Source: Heliopora coerulea (lineage: Eukaryota > Cnidaria > Anthozoa > Scleralcyonacea > Helioporidae). Taken from it: DNA of 64,000 nucleotides. This document shows, piece after piece, positions 1 to 11,180 of this stretch. The stretch covers positions 293,501 to 357,500 of the forward strand of contig JASJOG010000056.1 in the NCBI GenBank assembly GCA_030142905.1, in the 5' to 3' direction. Both the position numbers and the translations under genes were made by a program. Below the pieces are notes generated by a model, which worked only from the letters and a program-made list of their open reading frames with translations, was not told the DNA's origin and made no database searches. Every line of letters begins with the position of its first letter. Positions within the stretch are counted from its first letter, which is position 1.

Positions 1-700
1 ATCACCATCTCTTGTGAGGAGAATCCTGACAATTTTCTCGACACTGCTTTCGAATATATAGATGGTATATTTAATTGCGAAGTTTACACATACATTGGAG
101 CTCCTAAACGCCAAAAAAGTCGAAGAGAAATAGCATCACAGGCGCTTTACACCGAGCTAAGCGTATCTCTGCTAACATTGACCAAGATATTAAACACATT
201 CAACAAAGACTCCAAGAAGCCGGGCATCCAAACCGTTTTATTTCAACAACCGTAAATGTTTTCCCCAGTCAACCAGAAGAGAAACTGATTCCGGATTATC
301 TATTCCGGAAATACTTTAACAAATTTTCAAATGTATTTTTATAATTTCATGGCAAACAAGGAAGATAAAGAGTCTTTTTAATCTTAAGGACAAGAATCTT
401 CATAAATCTCTCGTCGTCTGTGAAGGTGAATGTTCCTGTGCTTCGACCTATGTTTATGAAACAATGAGAAATTTTTCCGTAAGAACTGCTGAACATAACC
501 ACCCCGCGGATCATTCGGAGCCGGCACGACATCTTCGTGATAATCCAACGCATTCTTTTCAGTGGAGAATCCTGTGCTCTGCCCAACCATTATTTAAACG
601 AAGAATTCTCGAGGGGCTAATGATCAGAAGAAAAAGTCCATCATTGAAGAAACAAGCATACTGTTATGCCGCTCAACTTTTCCCTCGTGGAATAACGTGA
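1..700 (+). pseudogene. Penelope-like element, 3' part (RT thumb and GIY-YIG)
   Basis: Three coding blocks fit the C-terminal half of a Penelope-like retroelement polyprotein. Positions 1-90 read as the end of the reverse transcriptase. After a frameshift near 85-93, positions 93-330 carry a conserved thumb segment including K-R-N-S-I-T-G-A-L-H-R-A-K-R-I, interrupted by one in-frame TAA. From about 350 to 700 a third frame starts with T-R-K-I-K-S-L-F-N-L-K-D-K and continues into a GIY-YIG endonuclease with a cysteine-rich C-E-G-E-C-S-C, the Y-V-Y-E-T-M-R-N core and a second block ending near P-R-G-I-T. PLEs encode RT plus GIY-YIG, which act in target-primed reverse transcription. Frameshifts, the stop and a missing RT-endonuclease connector show it is dead. 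The 5' part lies outside the window. Confidence 0.8.
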
Positions 701-1612
701 ACTCATAAAAGTAGAACCTATAGAACACGGCTGGTAGTTACACCCCTAAAATGACTTAATGTCGAAAACGTTTGGTTTTTAACTTTTTTATAAAACATTT
801 TAGCCGGCATAGTTATACGTTATAGTCCGACACAAATTTTTGTCACAGCTTTTGAACCTCGTGATTACCTCGAGGTTTGAATTTCTCACGCCAATGTGTC
901 CATTTCAAAACAAAATCTTCGGATTTCTACATTCGCAATCAGTATTATCGCGACTAGAGGTGATGAGCCAGGGGTATTCTTACAGAACCCGCATTAAGAA
1001 ATTTGTTATTAAATTACAAAGTTAAAGGCAAAGAGTGATCAATAAAGAATCAATACTATCGTTTCCATTCAAACGTTAAGAGCGCAGCGAATAACAAGTT
1101 TTTAAACTAACGTTTAATATTGGACAACTTTATGTTTGACATTTCAAACCCTCATGACAAGAGGGCGTAACTTTACGTTGTTTACATTGTACAATATAAT
1201 ATTGCTTCTATTGGAAGAAGTTTGCACGTTTCCCTAGTTATTTCGACGGCAAATTGAATATAACATAAATGCCGCATGTTATTTAATTTTCACCCAAGTA
1301 ATAACAGAAATACAAGAACTTTTTTTTAAATGGAAGTAATTCGTCATATTATAAAATGTAAGCAATGTAAAATTACGCCCTTACAACTTTACGTTTCACA
1401 CATCAAACGGTAGTATGGTTCATGAATCTAAAATTATAGTTCCCATACACAATCATAATAATCCTTTTGTTCATATTCAGTTTAGTCCGTAATATAATAC
1501 AGGTTTCCACTATGGTAAATTTTTGACAGTTAATCAGGCAAATTAACCAGTCGATCGAATTACAAGAAATCGGATGTAAAATTTTGACACAAAGAGGAGT
1601 TCCTCTTTCAAC
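701..1612. other. Non-coding, AT-rich
   Basis: I see no convincing exon, RNA gene or transposon end. Short ORFs on either strand show no recognisable motifs. Confidence 0.5.
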
Positions 1613-1676
1613 TAGCCAGCGAACGCAGACGTAAAAAACACATAACTGTGTTATTTACGTCTGCGTTCGCAGGCTA
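1613..1676. repeat. Short hairpin inverted repeat
   Basis: The arms at 1613-1635 and 1654-1676 match at 22 of 23 positions, separated by an 18-nt loop. The arm contains GCGAACGCAGACGTAAA. It could be a tiny MITE or the trace of a template-switch event. No target duplication was identified. Confidence 0.7.
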
Positions 1677-2529
1677 CTTTACACACGAATGACATTGAAC
1701 AACAATTAAATTTTTTTCGATCAGACAATATACTCTATTTGGACGGAAATTATGTCCGATCAAAATTCGGTTTGTTCTGACATTTGCCAAATTTGGTCGG
1801 ACATTGTCTGATGTCCGAAAGTAATTTGCAGTCCAGCAGGGTCAGTCCATCATTTCTGCCGAAAACCCAAAAATTTGTACTTTCATATTTAACGAATCTT
1901 GACATCTGGAGGAAGTGTGGCATCACATCAAGTGGAAAAAAAGTTCCCGACTAAAGTGTAATAATTGATCAATAAAACTAAAACAGCGGAAAGGCAACCG
2001 AGGACATGTCCCAAAATGTTTGCGCCAGTATTTACCAGCCATCAGAAAACACGCCTGTTGCGTGCTTTTCCCGTAAACAAAAGCTCAATGGCAACAAGAC
2101 AGCTTACTTTGTTCAGTGTATGGTCTCTACCGGACAAAAAAAGGAAAGAGAAAAAAAAGGGAAAAAAAGGAAAAAAAAATTGTGGATTTGCATGATGAAA
2201 GGATTAAGTACTTTGGACATTTTAATGTTCAAAACGTGCATGTTGTAGTACACTTAGGGCCTCCGTCACCGTTTTTTGTGTGAGTTTCTGTTCTATTTCA
2301 AGGCTTTATAGTAAAAAAAATTTCGTAAGATACGCAGACATGTGGTGGCATAATTTAAAAATCAAAAAGCTTTCCTAAAATTTATGAAAGCCTTACAGTT
2401 TTACAACATTTGTTGGAACAATATCCTACAAAACTCTTCTGCATGTTATTTGCCTTTTGTGCTAAGTTACATCATATAGCCATTAGGATCCCCCCCACTT
2501 TTTGGGGGCTGTCTCCACTCTTGTAGCTA
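1677..2529. other. Non-coding, partly A-rich
   Basis: This stretch has several copies of a GTCCGA/TCGGAC-type motif between about 1725 and 1820 that can fold back on each other, and an A/G-rich tract at 2130-2185. The lysine-rich ORFs over the tract are low-complexity artefacts. No gene is recognised. Confidence 0.45.
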
Positions 2530-3334
2530 TAGAGTTTTATCGTATACGTTGGAAGATCCACTAATTCTAAGTGTGAAAAGTTACTTACATTTAAGTAAAT
2601 CTATACAATCAGATGCCATCCATATATCTTACAAAAATACACACGTAAACCTCAATCCTGTCATTGATGCCAAATAATTTTTCCTCGAGGACACGTTCGA
2701 CTCTCGCATGAGGTGCTAGTTTCAAACGCTGATGCGATATACTACCGTAAAGAATATTGTTGTGTAAAATGAGTAATATGACACTAAGCAAATGTGGGAA
2801 TTTTCCCAACATTGACAGCAGATAGTAAATGTAAAATTACTTAATAATCCTGTCACATGACTCGTGGCCGAATAATACATGTAGTTTTACTAGACCATCA
2901 ATAGCAGAATAGTTCTCAGTAAAAGTACTTTCATGTAGTTTCCTAGTAGTATCAATACTCGTAGTGTGTAATGTCAAATACCGTAAGCTATTCACGTGCA
3001 AGAACAAACGCTATGTATGGACGAAGTTTGTATAATAGTTTTTAGTTGTGATTACGTTGAAATAAAAGGAGAGTTAACCGACCGAGTGTACAAGCTACAC
3101 TGCGGGCGCCATTTGAGTTGGACAAACAAGCTACGCAATAGAACATAACCGCTGAAGCCAGGTAACCGTGTGGACACTGGGACTGGAAAATCAAGTATTT
3201 TATTTACTTGGTAACTTTTCCAAAACAATCGTTGGGTTTAGGTTAAAATGTTATCAGGCGTAATTCGTCAACGGTTACAATTAAGGTTGCGACTAAGGTT
3301 GTGATTAGCGTTAGAATTTAGGTTAGAATTAGAA

Positions 3335-3395
3335 TCCTAACCCTAAGCCTAATCCTAACCCTAATCCTAACTCTAATCCTAACCCTAATCCTAAA
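3335..3395. repeat. Interstitial telomere-like CCTAA repeat
   Basis: Degenerate alternating CCCTAA and TCCTAA hexamers form a roughly 12-bp unit. They are preceded on the same strand by GGTTAG/TTAGAATT-type sequence, so the region can partly fold back. The paralogous block has the same repeat at 54209-54246. It is interstitial and flanked by ordinary sequence, so it is not a chromosome end. Confidence 0.75.
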
Positions 3396-3781
3396 TGTAA
3401 CATTCGCGATAATAATGAATCTTAAGATTATTGATATTTCGGGATTAACCTGAATCTTAGGTGATAGGATATCAGTTAGCTAAATATTCTTAGTTTTCCA
3501 GCCCCAGCCTCCACAAGGTTACTTGGTCTCAGTGGTCACGTTCTAGTGCCGACGGACAAACAAAATAGGTATTTCATAACTATTCACAAACTAAAATAAC
3601 TATTCCAATTCAAGTATCATTCCTACTTGACATTCATTCGCAAATGCTCAATACGTCCTGGACAATTTCCCTTTTAAGTGTATTATTGCATTAATAAGAT
3701 GGAACAAATTCAATTGCAAAAGAAAACCATACCGTGTTGATCACTCTTGAGATGGTTTCACTGTCTATTTATTCGAACTAT

Positions 3782-4321
3782 GGCCATGTCCACACTAATC
3801 CGTTCGAACACAATTTTTTGACAGGTTTACAGAAAGTTCTCTACACACTATAGCGTTTTCGAACCGTTTCTACCGTCTACACCGAAAGGGGAACCATGTG
3901 ATAACGCTGAATCAGCCGAGCCATCGGCCTTCGGTGCCCTGGTTGTAAGCTGGAAAGCATTAGTAAGCGTAAAGTATTTTGACGCTTCCACCGGACTATT
4001 GTTAGGAGATTCCAATCAAACTTGATGACCAGTACAACAATATGATCAGCAGTTCGCCGACCATATTGGATAATGACGCTGTGGAACTGGAAAGAAATTT
4101 CATAATATGTTGATCGTGACGTCAGCGCTTTTCAAAAGTTCCGTTTTTGCAATCTACACTACAATCAGGATACGGCGTTTTTAAAAACGTCCACTGTAGA
4201 GAGCGTTTTCCATAAGTTCTGTTTTCGATGACATAAACGCCGGCTTAGTGTGGACGGAAGGCAAAAAAAGATCAAAAAAGTTCCGTTTTCACAGGTAAAC
4301 GGATTAGGGTGGACGGGACCT
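3782..4321. mobile_element. Non-autonomous inverted-repeat DNA element
   Basis: The left end reads GTCCACACTAATCCG and the right end is its near-perfect reverse complement (GTCCACCCTAATCCG on the opposite strand). Subterminal parts also mirror each other. There is no coding capacity. The same element sits at the matching place in the duplicated block (54636-55183), so it inserted before the duplication. The superfamily is not assigned because no target duplication is clear. Confidence 0.65.
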
Positions 4322-4438
4322 AAGCCAAGTAGCACCAGCACCACCTTTAGCTTACGCTACTAATCTACTCCATTTTCTTCTGAGGCATTTTCCAATATGT
4401 ATTAGGGCATGCACTAACATATATACCTATACTTTTAC

Positions 4439-4579
4439 CTTCTTTTCCGGACAAAACTTCATATCCAGGCGCCATAACCGCACAGTCTTCTGTGTAATAG
4501 TTTATAACCTCATCTTTCTTACCAGCAACAAATAATTCGGAGATTTCATCGAACCGAGCTTGAATTTCTTGCTTAAAAT
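4439..4579 (-). CDS. NTF2-like (SnoaL/DUF4440-type) protein, N-terminal exon, copy A
   Basis: This 141-bp exon on the minus strand is bounded by a pyrimidine-rich acceptor ending in CACAG and a donor reading GAAG|GTAAAAGT. It is phase 1 at both ends. It encodes 47 residues beginning F-K-Q-E-I-Q-A-R-F-D-E and containing N-Y-Y-T-E-D-C-A and P-G-Y-E. That pattern matches the first helices and first strand of the cone-shaped NTF2 fold: a helix, a D-x-x-x-x-Y-Y-T-E-D turn, then a strand with P-G and a G-K-E-G turn. The matching middle and C-terminal exons would lie at lower coordinates and were not found in this window. The paralogous exon at 55301-55441 has the same length, phases and splice context. 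The exon is open, but an orphan, so it may be functional with exons to the left of the window or a leftover. Confidence 0.7.
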
Positions 4580-4870
4580 CTGTGGTTTGAGAAAAAAGGA
4601 TGAAATCGGTGTCATATAACAGCTTTACAACTTTAAGTGAATCCAAATCCAACTACCTTTTAAACTCTGACTAACGAAAGACCATATTACTCGATACGCG
4701 TGATCGTTCCGGTGAAAAAAAGAGCTAAATTACCTACGATAATTAAAATAAGTTTTGTTTCACGTGAAATTCTTCAACCTTAATTTTAATTCTTCAACAA
4801 ATCAACTGTCATTTTTCAAATTACGAATGATTAGGAGTGGGATTAGAAGCGGCCACCGCCTCACAATCAT

Positions 4871-7730
4871 TCTCCGCAGGGAAATTTATCGTCGTAACGA
4901 AACAGTACTTCATTTCCTAAGCGATAAAATAACTTGCATGACCGAGTTTTAGGGTTTCGATCCCACAAATATTTACACGATGAATTTCAATGGCGCTCGC
5001 AATCCACTTCCGGATCGGCATCGAATCAGTTAATATCGACCGCGATCTATGCCGTTGGTGAGCGAAATCCCTGTAATTTTGCACTTTGTCATAGGTGTAC
5101 AATTCTGACGGTTGATATCAAGGTTTGTATTTGAAAATCTGTTGACTGTAACGTAACTATTCGTTCAATTTAGCTTAAAAACTGCAACAGAAGATATTTT
5201 TTCTGCACATCAAAACCCTATACAGGACACTTACAGCCCCTCCTTTCCTGGATTCCTGAATGCGCCCCTAACGATGTATTTTTAATGATTATGTTGCTTT
5301 AAATTGCGAAGAAGATAAACACTCGCCGGAGAATGATATGAAAATAAGACCCCATAACTGAAATAAGCTTTGTGGCTACGGCCTTCTCCCATCCGCCGCT
5401 AACTTCGATGCATTCTTCAAATTTTCTTTAAAAACCCAATACAGCTTCCAAAATCTTGAATCCATCTCAGAACGAAGAGTGGTTCACTATTCTCCAGTAA
5501 CTCTCTTCGTTCTAAGCATGTTCATGACTTTTAGGCATGCTGATGGAATATTCTATGACGGTTATTTCCTTGGATATTCTCGCGCCCCTCTCTCCAACTT
5601 CCAGAGTACATCCATTATTCATTGGGGCACGTCATGTAGTGAACTATGCATTTCATTAATACAAATTGACATCCAGTAAATAATCTCTGGGATTTCAGCA
5701 GAACAGTCCTATCGAACATACCATGCATGTTGCCATTGTGTTTGTGTGAACTTTCTTGAGTGATGACTATTAACTATCCACATTTTAGCAAATCAAAAAG
5801 TTCTTCTTCATTGTTTAGCTTGTCATCGCTTATCTCTTCGCCCACCGCACTAAGCGCGGTGCGACGGCCGAAGGCTACTGCGGGAGAGGGTACTAACTTC
5901 GTCCTGCTTGCGGTCCATTAACCCGAGTGTAGACTGGGGAAGCAAAACCTCGCCTTGCGTCTTATTATTATTATATTCATCGTTCCCCGACCAACGCAAC
6001 CGTGTAGGAAATAGGATGTCCGGGCGAGAAGATTGAAAGCCAGATAGTTGTTGACTGATCTGTCATTTGTAGTTTTTCTTAAGTAAAACCGTCGTTATAC
6101 AGAAATCATTTTAAAAATAAGAAAATCAAAAACAGAAAAGCCGTGTGGATTCTGATCGAGAAAGGGCTTGGATATTGCCAGAAAGAGAGAGATCAACGGC
6201 ATCAAAATTTCGTTACAGAGACAGAAGAACTCAGGAAGGACGAGAATTTAGATTGGCAGAGGAGGGAAAATTACAAGGAAACGTGAAACCAAAGTTGTCA
6301 TCTGGAAACTTGATCCTTACATTTCTTGTCTCAACTCACTTTCGACATACTGTATTTTAATCATTTATTTCTCTAAATTGTTGGCTAGTTCTGATTTAAT
6401 GTTGGATTTCAAGCATGCTCAGAAACTACAAAGCTTCAAAGTGACGGGCTTGTCAAAAAACAAGACCGCCAAGACGGCCCAGGTACAGTCGAAACAAGTC
6501 TCACATCTCTATTACAATTTCAAGATCGGTGCCTGGTACTTACAATTCAACACATTCTCTCTATCTCGTGACCTTGCGCATCTGCGCAAACATTGCTGTT
6601 TATTTGTAGCATATACTGTATATAGGAAAACGGAAATATACCCCAGAAGTGCTATTTACAATATGTGAGACGGTGTTGAATAGGATATGCAAGCACGAGC
6701 CGAAGGCCAGGCATTGTATGTCCCATACAACACCAATGAAAGCGAATAATTTAAAGTAATTATGATACGAATACCTGTAAACATTCTTGTTTTTCAAAAA
6801 TGCTGAAGATTCTAACGATGTTAGTCCACACAATAGCACAAAATTTTAATGTAAATAAATGGTTATATTAAGTGATACAACACGTGTGCTTCTATCACAT
6901 TTACAACTGAATAATTTAAAATGCTGAAGATTCTAACGATTTTAGTCAAATTCTTTTGGTTTTTCTTGATGAATTATTAAGGAGTATTATAACAAGAGAT
7001 AGAAGATTTTCTAATATTATTGGCAATATCTATCATTGATTATATGGCCCACCTTAAGTAGTATGCTATAGTTATCAAGTTATATTTCGTTATTGGTTGG
7101 GATGCCCCCCAATTTAACGCATTGTTTGCGTGATGAGCATGACATAAGTCGTCTTTAGCAGAAAAGTCACAGGAATTGAGGAGAATATATCTTTGCTCCA
7201 TGGTTTATTATTTTATTAAGATGTCCCACCAGTTCAAAACCCGTGAGCCGCATTTGATTCTTACTCAACTTGGCATAAGACGATATAAAAATTACAAGCG
7301 TTGCAAGTTTCCTGATATCCCAGTCCAACCCGTCCTGCACATCTTTGACTAATGTTTTGTTATTTTCCTGAACCACTCGGTAACATTCTCCAAGACTTAC
7401 CCACCATGGTGACTTGGTTCAAAACGAATATTCAAACTCTCTTATGACCAATGTTTTCAAGCTGACGATTAACCACTGTTTGGTCATGGTTTGATGAATT
7501 CTGCTCTTTCCTCACCTAATTCCTCACAGTCGTTGCATCATATCCGGACACTATTATATTTTAACCAATGAGAACAAGTAAATCAAGACTTCGTTAATTC
7601 TTGTTTTAGCTTATTACCAACTCTCAGGTTTCGGAAGTTATTATTATCAGGGCAAATTTCTTCCCTGTAGGGTTTTAACTCTTCCCTGTCTTAGCAAAAA
7701 CACCAAAAATTGATGGTACTTCTTATTACC
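4871..7730. other. Non-coding or unrecognised
   Basis: No recognisable gene. A GC-richer patch at 5840-5960 with a GCACTAAGCGCGGTGC hairpin may be repeat-derived. Around 6143-6290 one plus frame after a possible CAG acceptor encodes a charged segment (E-L-R-K-D-E-N-L-D-W-Q-R-R-E-N-Y-K) that could be an isolated exon, but it matches nothing I know. The remaining ORFs are short and featureless. Confidence 0.4.
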
Positions 7731-8314
7731 TTATTCTTACTAATTTTCACGAGAAGTAATTTTTGCTAGAACTAATTTTCGTGATTTTCACGATTTCAAA
7801 CAAAATTGCGAAATTGAATACTCGCTAAAAATAGAATACGCGAAAATTAAAAAAGCCAAATTTAATACCATGTTATATCATGTCTATGGAACAACAAAGC
7901 TTCCTCCCGGGGATCTGTTCGAGCACATTCAGATATAAACACCGTATACCAGAAGCTAATTTGACGAGACTCGTACTGCTAATGTAATAAGGTTTGTCGC
8001 GAGACTTGTATTAATCGTAAAGTGCTTTGTTTTGTTTCTGTTACCAGATTGCTAGAACAGTTAATGTAAACGTGCTGTAAATGTAACTGGCGTTTGTGAG
8101 GCTTTGCGAGATTAAAGAAATGACGAAAATCGAAAAATTAAATACGCTTTGGTTCTTTTTTCTCCATAAATTGCGAGATTAAATACTCGCGAAATATGGC
8201 TTCCGAATTTTCGCGAAGTTAAAATTGGACATGGACAACCTACTCATATTTCATGCGATATCATCAACAACTCCCAAACCCTTCTTCTCATTTCGCGAAA
8301 ATTAGTAAGAATAA
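7731..8314. mobile_element. Non-autonomous inverted-repeat element (MITE-like)
   Basis: The terminal repeats are TTATTCTTACTAATTTTC at 7731-7748 and its reverse complement ending at 8314; 21 of 22 terminal positions match. The interior is rich in GCGAAATT/AATTTCGC motifs repeated in both orientations (for example around 7785-7850 and 8170-8225), so it is a multi-hairpin element without coding capacity. Exact borders and target duplication are uncertain. The right end contains a 63-bp insert identical to DNA about 330 bp further on. Confidence 0.65.
8229..8291 (+). repeat. 63-bp exact direct repeat, copy 1
   Basis: These 63 bases are identical to 8621-8683. This copy lies inside the inverted-repeat element, next to its right terminal repeat, so it looks like captured or filler sequence rather than an ordinary target duplication. 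Confidence 0.9.
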
Positions 8315-8620
8315 CGTAAATTCTTTTCTTCCGAAGGCATTCAGACCTTTGGAGCATGCTGTACCTCTTTTGAAAGAGCATTTAATAATTTTCCAAGGAT
8401 ATTTTTTTGCATTGCGGAATATCAATAGATTACTTGAACTACCATTGTCTCAATTATATCAATCAAAATCAAAACCAAGGGCTAAATTTTTAAACATGGT
8501 AGTATTCCTAAGCATCCCTCCCAAGTACGTGTGTTTCGTTTGGACTTCATTTTTTATCCTCTGTCCCACATCCTTTGCATATGTAACGCAAATCTTTATT
8601 ATAATTTATTTGTTTTTAAG

Positions 8621-8683
8621 ACATGGACAACCTACTCATATTTCATGCGATATCATCAACAACTCCCAAACCCTTCTTCTCAT
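8621..8683 (+). repeat. 63-bp exact direct repeat, copy 2
   Basis: This is identical to 8229-8291. It sits in otherwise unremarkable DNA and is the likely donor. The perfect match against an otherwise old landscape implies a recent event. Confidence 0.9.
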
Positions 8684-9859
8684 CCTTCACTTTTGCGCTT
8701 ACACTAAGTCTAAAATCAAACAATTTTATTCCCTAGCTAAGTTCCAAATTATAAATACAGACATTTTTGAGGTAACGAAAAAAAGGTTCAAGCAAGATAG
8801 GTAAAAAGTGGAGTAGCTATTAAGGAGGGCAGGGATGCAGTTTGCCCTCTCTTAGGGGTGAAAAGAGACAAAATCGGGACGAAATTAGATTGAACGGAAG
8901 GAGGAGGAGAACGTCGTAGAAAGGAACAAAAGGAAAGAAAAGAATTGTGACAGCGGAGCAAGAAAATGTTAAAGGGATGTCTATTTACCATCGTTAGACT
9001 TTGGCAGAAAAGCTTAAAATCCTGGAAAACATAGTTTACTGCTGAGAAGTGGCCTTTTTTTTTAACATCGCCAAAATTATATGAAAGTGATCAACGCTTT
9101 AATTAGTATACTAAAAAGACACTATTCACAGCACTCGATGACAGGTGATAACAGATAATTTTTGGAGGTTTCGTTTCATGAATATATAAACTTAATAGAG
9201 CAATTTTTGACGTGAATCTAACGGTGTTACAAACAATTGTCTTATGTGTTTCAGTCTTTGGAAATTACTTTTATTTTCTTCTTTCTACCACACGTAAATT
9301 GCTTGTCTAAGTTTCGAGTGTACGTAGCTGTAAGAACCCTTTTAGGTTATAGTTTCCCGAGCCTCTCTTGAGAGTCAGCACGCCACCCGTTATAACTTAT
9401 CTCAGTCAACTCTTTCTCGGCAGGATCAGTCTTACGTTATTTTACTTTGACTAACGCCAGATCACTTCACTCTTCAAGGGGAAAAGTCCTGCCGGAAATA
9501 GTTTAAACAGTGCCTCAGTGATTTGGTCATTGCGAGGAAGAGACGCCATCTTCAATTGTATCAATCCTCTGTCAACTTTTACGCCCCGTTCTCATAGACA
9601 TCATATAAAACTAGAGGGGGCATCAAGGCCTAAAATTGGGGTGAAATTGAAGGCCAACATTTCGTGTAAATTGGGGGAGAGACATTCTTCTCCAGGTCCT
9701 TTTCCGTCGGTTCGAGGACCTCGAGATCAAACAACTGAACTTTAGTGAATTGTTTCGAACTTGTTTTCATTAACTTTATCGCAGGAAAACTGCTTTTCTC
9801 GGTATTAGCTGGCTATCTAGCTTTTAATTATAATAATGATGATAAACAAACAAATCAAA
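8684..9859. other. Non-coding with a shared short repeat
   Basis: No gene is recognised. Around 9400-9490 there is a motif of the form TGACTAACGCCAGAT...TTCACTCTTCAAGGGGAAAAGTCCTGCCG. Diverged relatives lie just beyond the NTF2-like exons at about 4664-4705 and 55526-55565, which suggests a dispersed genomic repeat. Confidence 0.45.
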
Positions 9860-10113
9860 GTTCGATAAAAAATTAATAATTCAGCTACAAAATCATTCAT
9901 CGAACTTGGTTGCATCCAAATATTGTGATCTCTTAGCATATCGCTGACCGATTATCTGCCTCTGACTTCGACGAAGGAAAATAATTTATTTGCTCGCCAC
10001 TGACAGAAAGCCACTCACTAAAATTTCGTGTTAGAAACTGTTTTATTATTGAAAATATTTTCTCTTCACTTCCCTGTTTTGATCATTTTGCTGGAATCCT
10101 TGATTTTCTAAGT

Positions 10114-10206
10114 TCATTTCCCTTGAGTAGGAATTGGCTTATCCGTGTTCCAGATGTAATTGTATATCAGCCACTTTCCATCGATCTTCTTCCATATGTT
10201 CAGCGA
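10114..10206 (-). CDS. NTF2-like protein, C-terminal exon, copy B (probably orphan)
   Basis: The minus strand reads S-L-N-I-W-K-K-I-D-G-K-W-L-I-Y-N-Y-I-W-N-T-D and ends in a TGA stop after P-T-Q-G-K. This is the last beta-hairpin of NTF2-like/DUF4440 proteins, where W-K-K-x-D-G-K-W is followed by a strand ending in W-N. It is paralogous to 45651-45744. The only nearby acceptor (TTGAAG) makes this exon one base shorter than its paralogue. Joined to a phase-2 upstream exon it would hit an early stop, so this copy is probably non-functional or uses a different partner exon. No N-terminal or middle exon for it was found. Confidence 0.6.
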   Translation of the reverse strand, partial: SLNIWKKIDGKWLIYNYIWNTDKPIPTQGK

Positions 10207-10592
10207 CTTCAAATATCAATCGCAAACTTTCTGATACAAGGTTTGTATTATCACAAGTTATCTTTTCGAAGGAGACATGACCTAATTACGATGCAAATAA
10301 TATACATTGCTATAGCATGCCCACAACGGACATAAAAGTCTAAACGATCTAGCAACTTTAATCGCGATTCAATATGGGTTTTTTGAAAATTTCCAGGTTC
10401 CAGATATTGTCTGAAAATTAAGCGTGTTGACCTAGTGGTGTTTGTACGGAATGACGTTAGTTATGTTTTAAAGGTTATTTATTTTAGAGTGAATAGGAAT
10501 TCTCAAAACGTTGCTTGGGTTGAGAAACTAGGATGAAGATAATGTCCTACATTAGCCTGGTTTTATTCTTGTTAAATGATAACCTATTAGGA

Positions 10593-10650
10593 GGTTATTA
10601 TTTTAAAATTAATAACCTAGTAAGAGGTTATTATTTTAAAAATAATAACC
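10593..10650. repeat. Pair of 25-bp AT-rich palindromes
   Basis: Two near-identical palindromic units, GGTTATTATTTTAAAA followed by a TTAATAACC- or ATAATAACC-type arm, lie at 10593-10617 and 10626-10650. A degraded third copy is around 10702-10724. They could form cruciforms or be remnants of small elements. Confidence 0.7.
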
Positions 10651-11180
10651 CCTTAACGCCCCAATGAATAATCAAAACAACTACCTACATTCAAAATGAG
10701 GTGATTAACCCAAAATTAATAACCGACTGAAAACGAAAGAATATGGTCTGGTGAGTTTATAAGCCTGTAATCAACACTAATTATTTGAAAGAAATTCCTT
10801 CCTAAAACATTTCTTCCTAAAACAGTTCTGGCCACATACTTCAATTCCATGTTTCTTGAAATAGAGGAGTGCGGAGAGTTTTGAAATTAGTCTGTACCAG
10901 ATGAAGGCTCAAGTTAAGGTATCTGAGCGAGTTTTTATCTCACTTTTTCGATCTTTAAAAATTTCTGAAAATTCTTCATAGCCCGTTCTTGTAATCGAGC
11001 ATGTAAAGAATTTTTTTATTCGTACAGGGTGGTTTCTTTTTTCCTTCAGCGTGAAAAAATCTGAGAAATGGTACTAGTTTGGCAAATTACAAAGATAGAA
11101 GCTGTGGAAATTGGTTGATTCAGGTTCAGAAAAGATCGACGTCACTCGAGAATTGTTTTGTGTAAAATGCTAATAACATT

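Larger units (their letters stand above)
2530..4870. repeat. Old segmental duplication, copy 1
   Basis: This block is collinear with 53738-55735 over almost its whole length. It includes the same CCTAA-type repeat, the same inverted-repeat element and the same NTF2-like exon, all in the same order and orientation. Copy 1 is longer because it holds about 350 bp (roughly 2750-3097) absent from copy 2. Divergence is visible throughout, with many substitutions and small indels, so the duplication is not recent. Homology fades just upstream of 2530 and just after 4870. Confidence 0.85.
9860..11180. repeat. Second old segmental duplication, copy 1
   Basis: Several collinear stretches match 44950-46300 in the same orientation: around 9890-9960, 10075-10210 (including the C-terminal NTF2-like exon), 10330-10400 and 10880-11100. 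Divergence is greater than in the 2.5/53.7-kb pair, with long indels between islands of similarity. Confidence 0.65.

Noticed and set aside
1965..2248. Lysine-rich ORFs
   Set aside because: They run over an A/G-rich low-complexity tract.
3335..3395. Chromosome end
   Set aside because: Telomere-like units are degenerate, short and flanked by duplicated unique sequence on both sides.
8253..8804. 183-codon plus-strand ORF
   Set aside because: It spans the end of an inverted-repeat element and both copies of the 63-bp repeat, with no domain or splice support.
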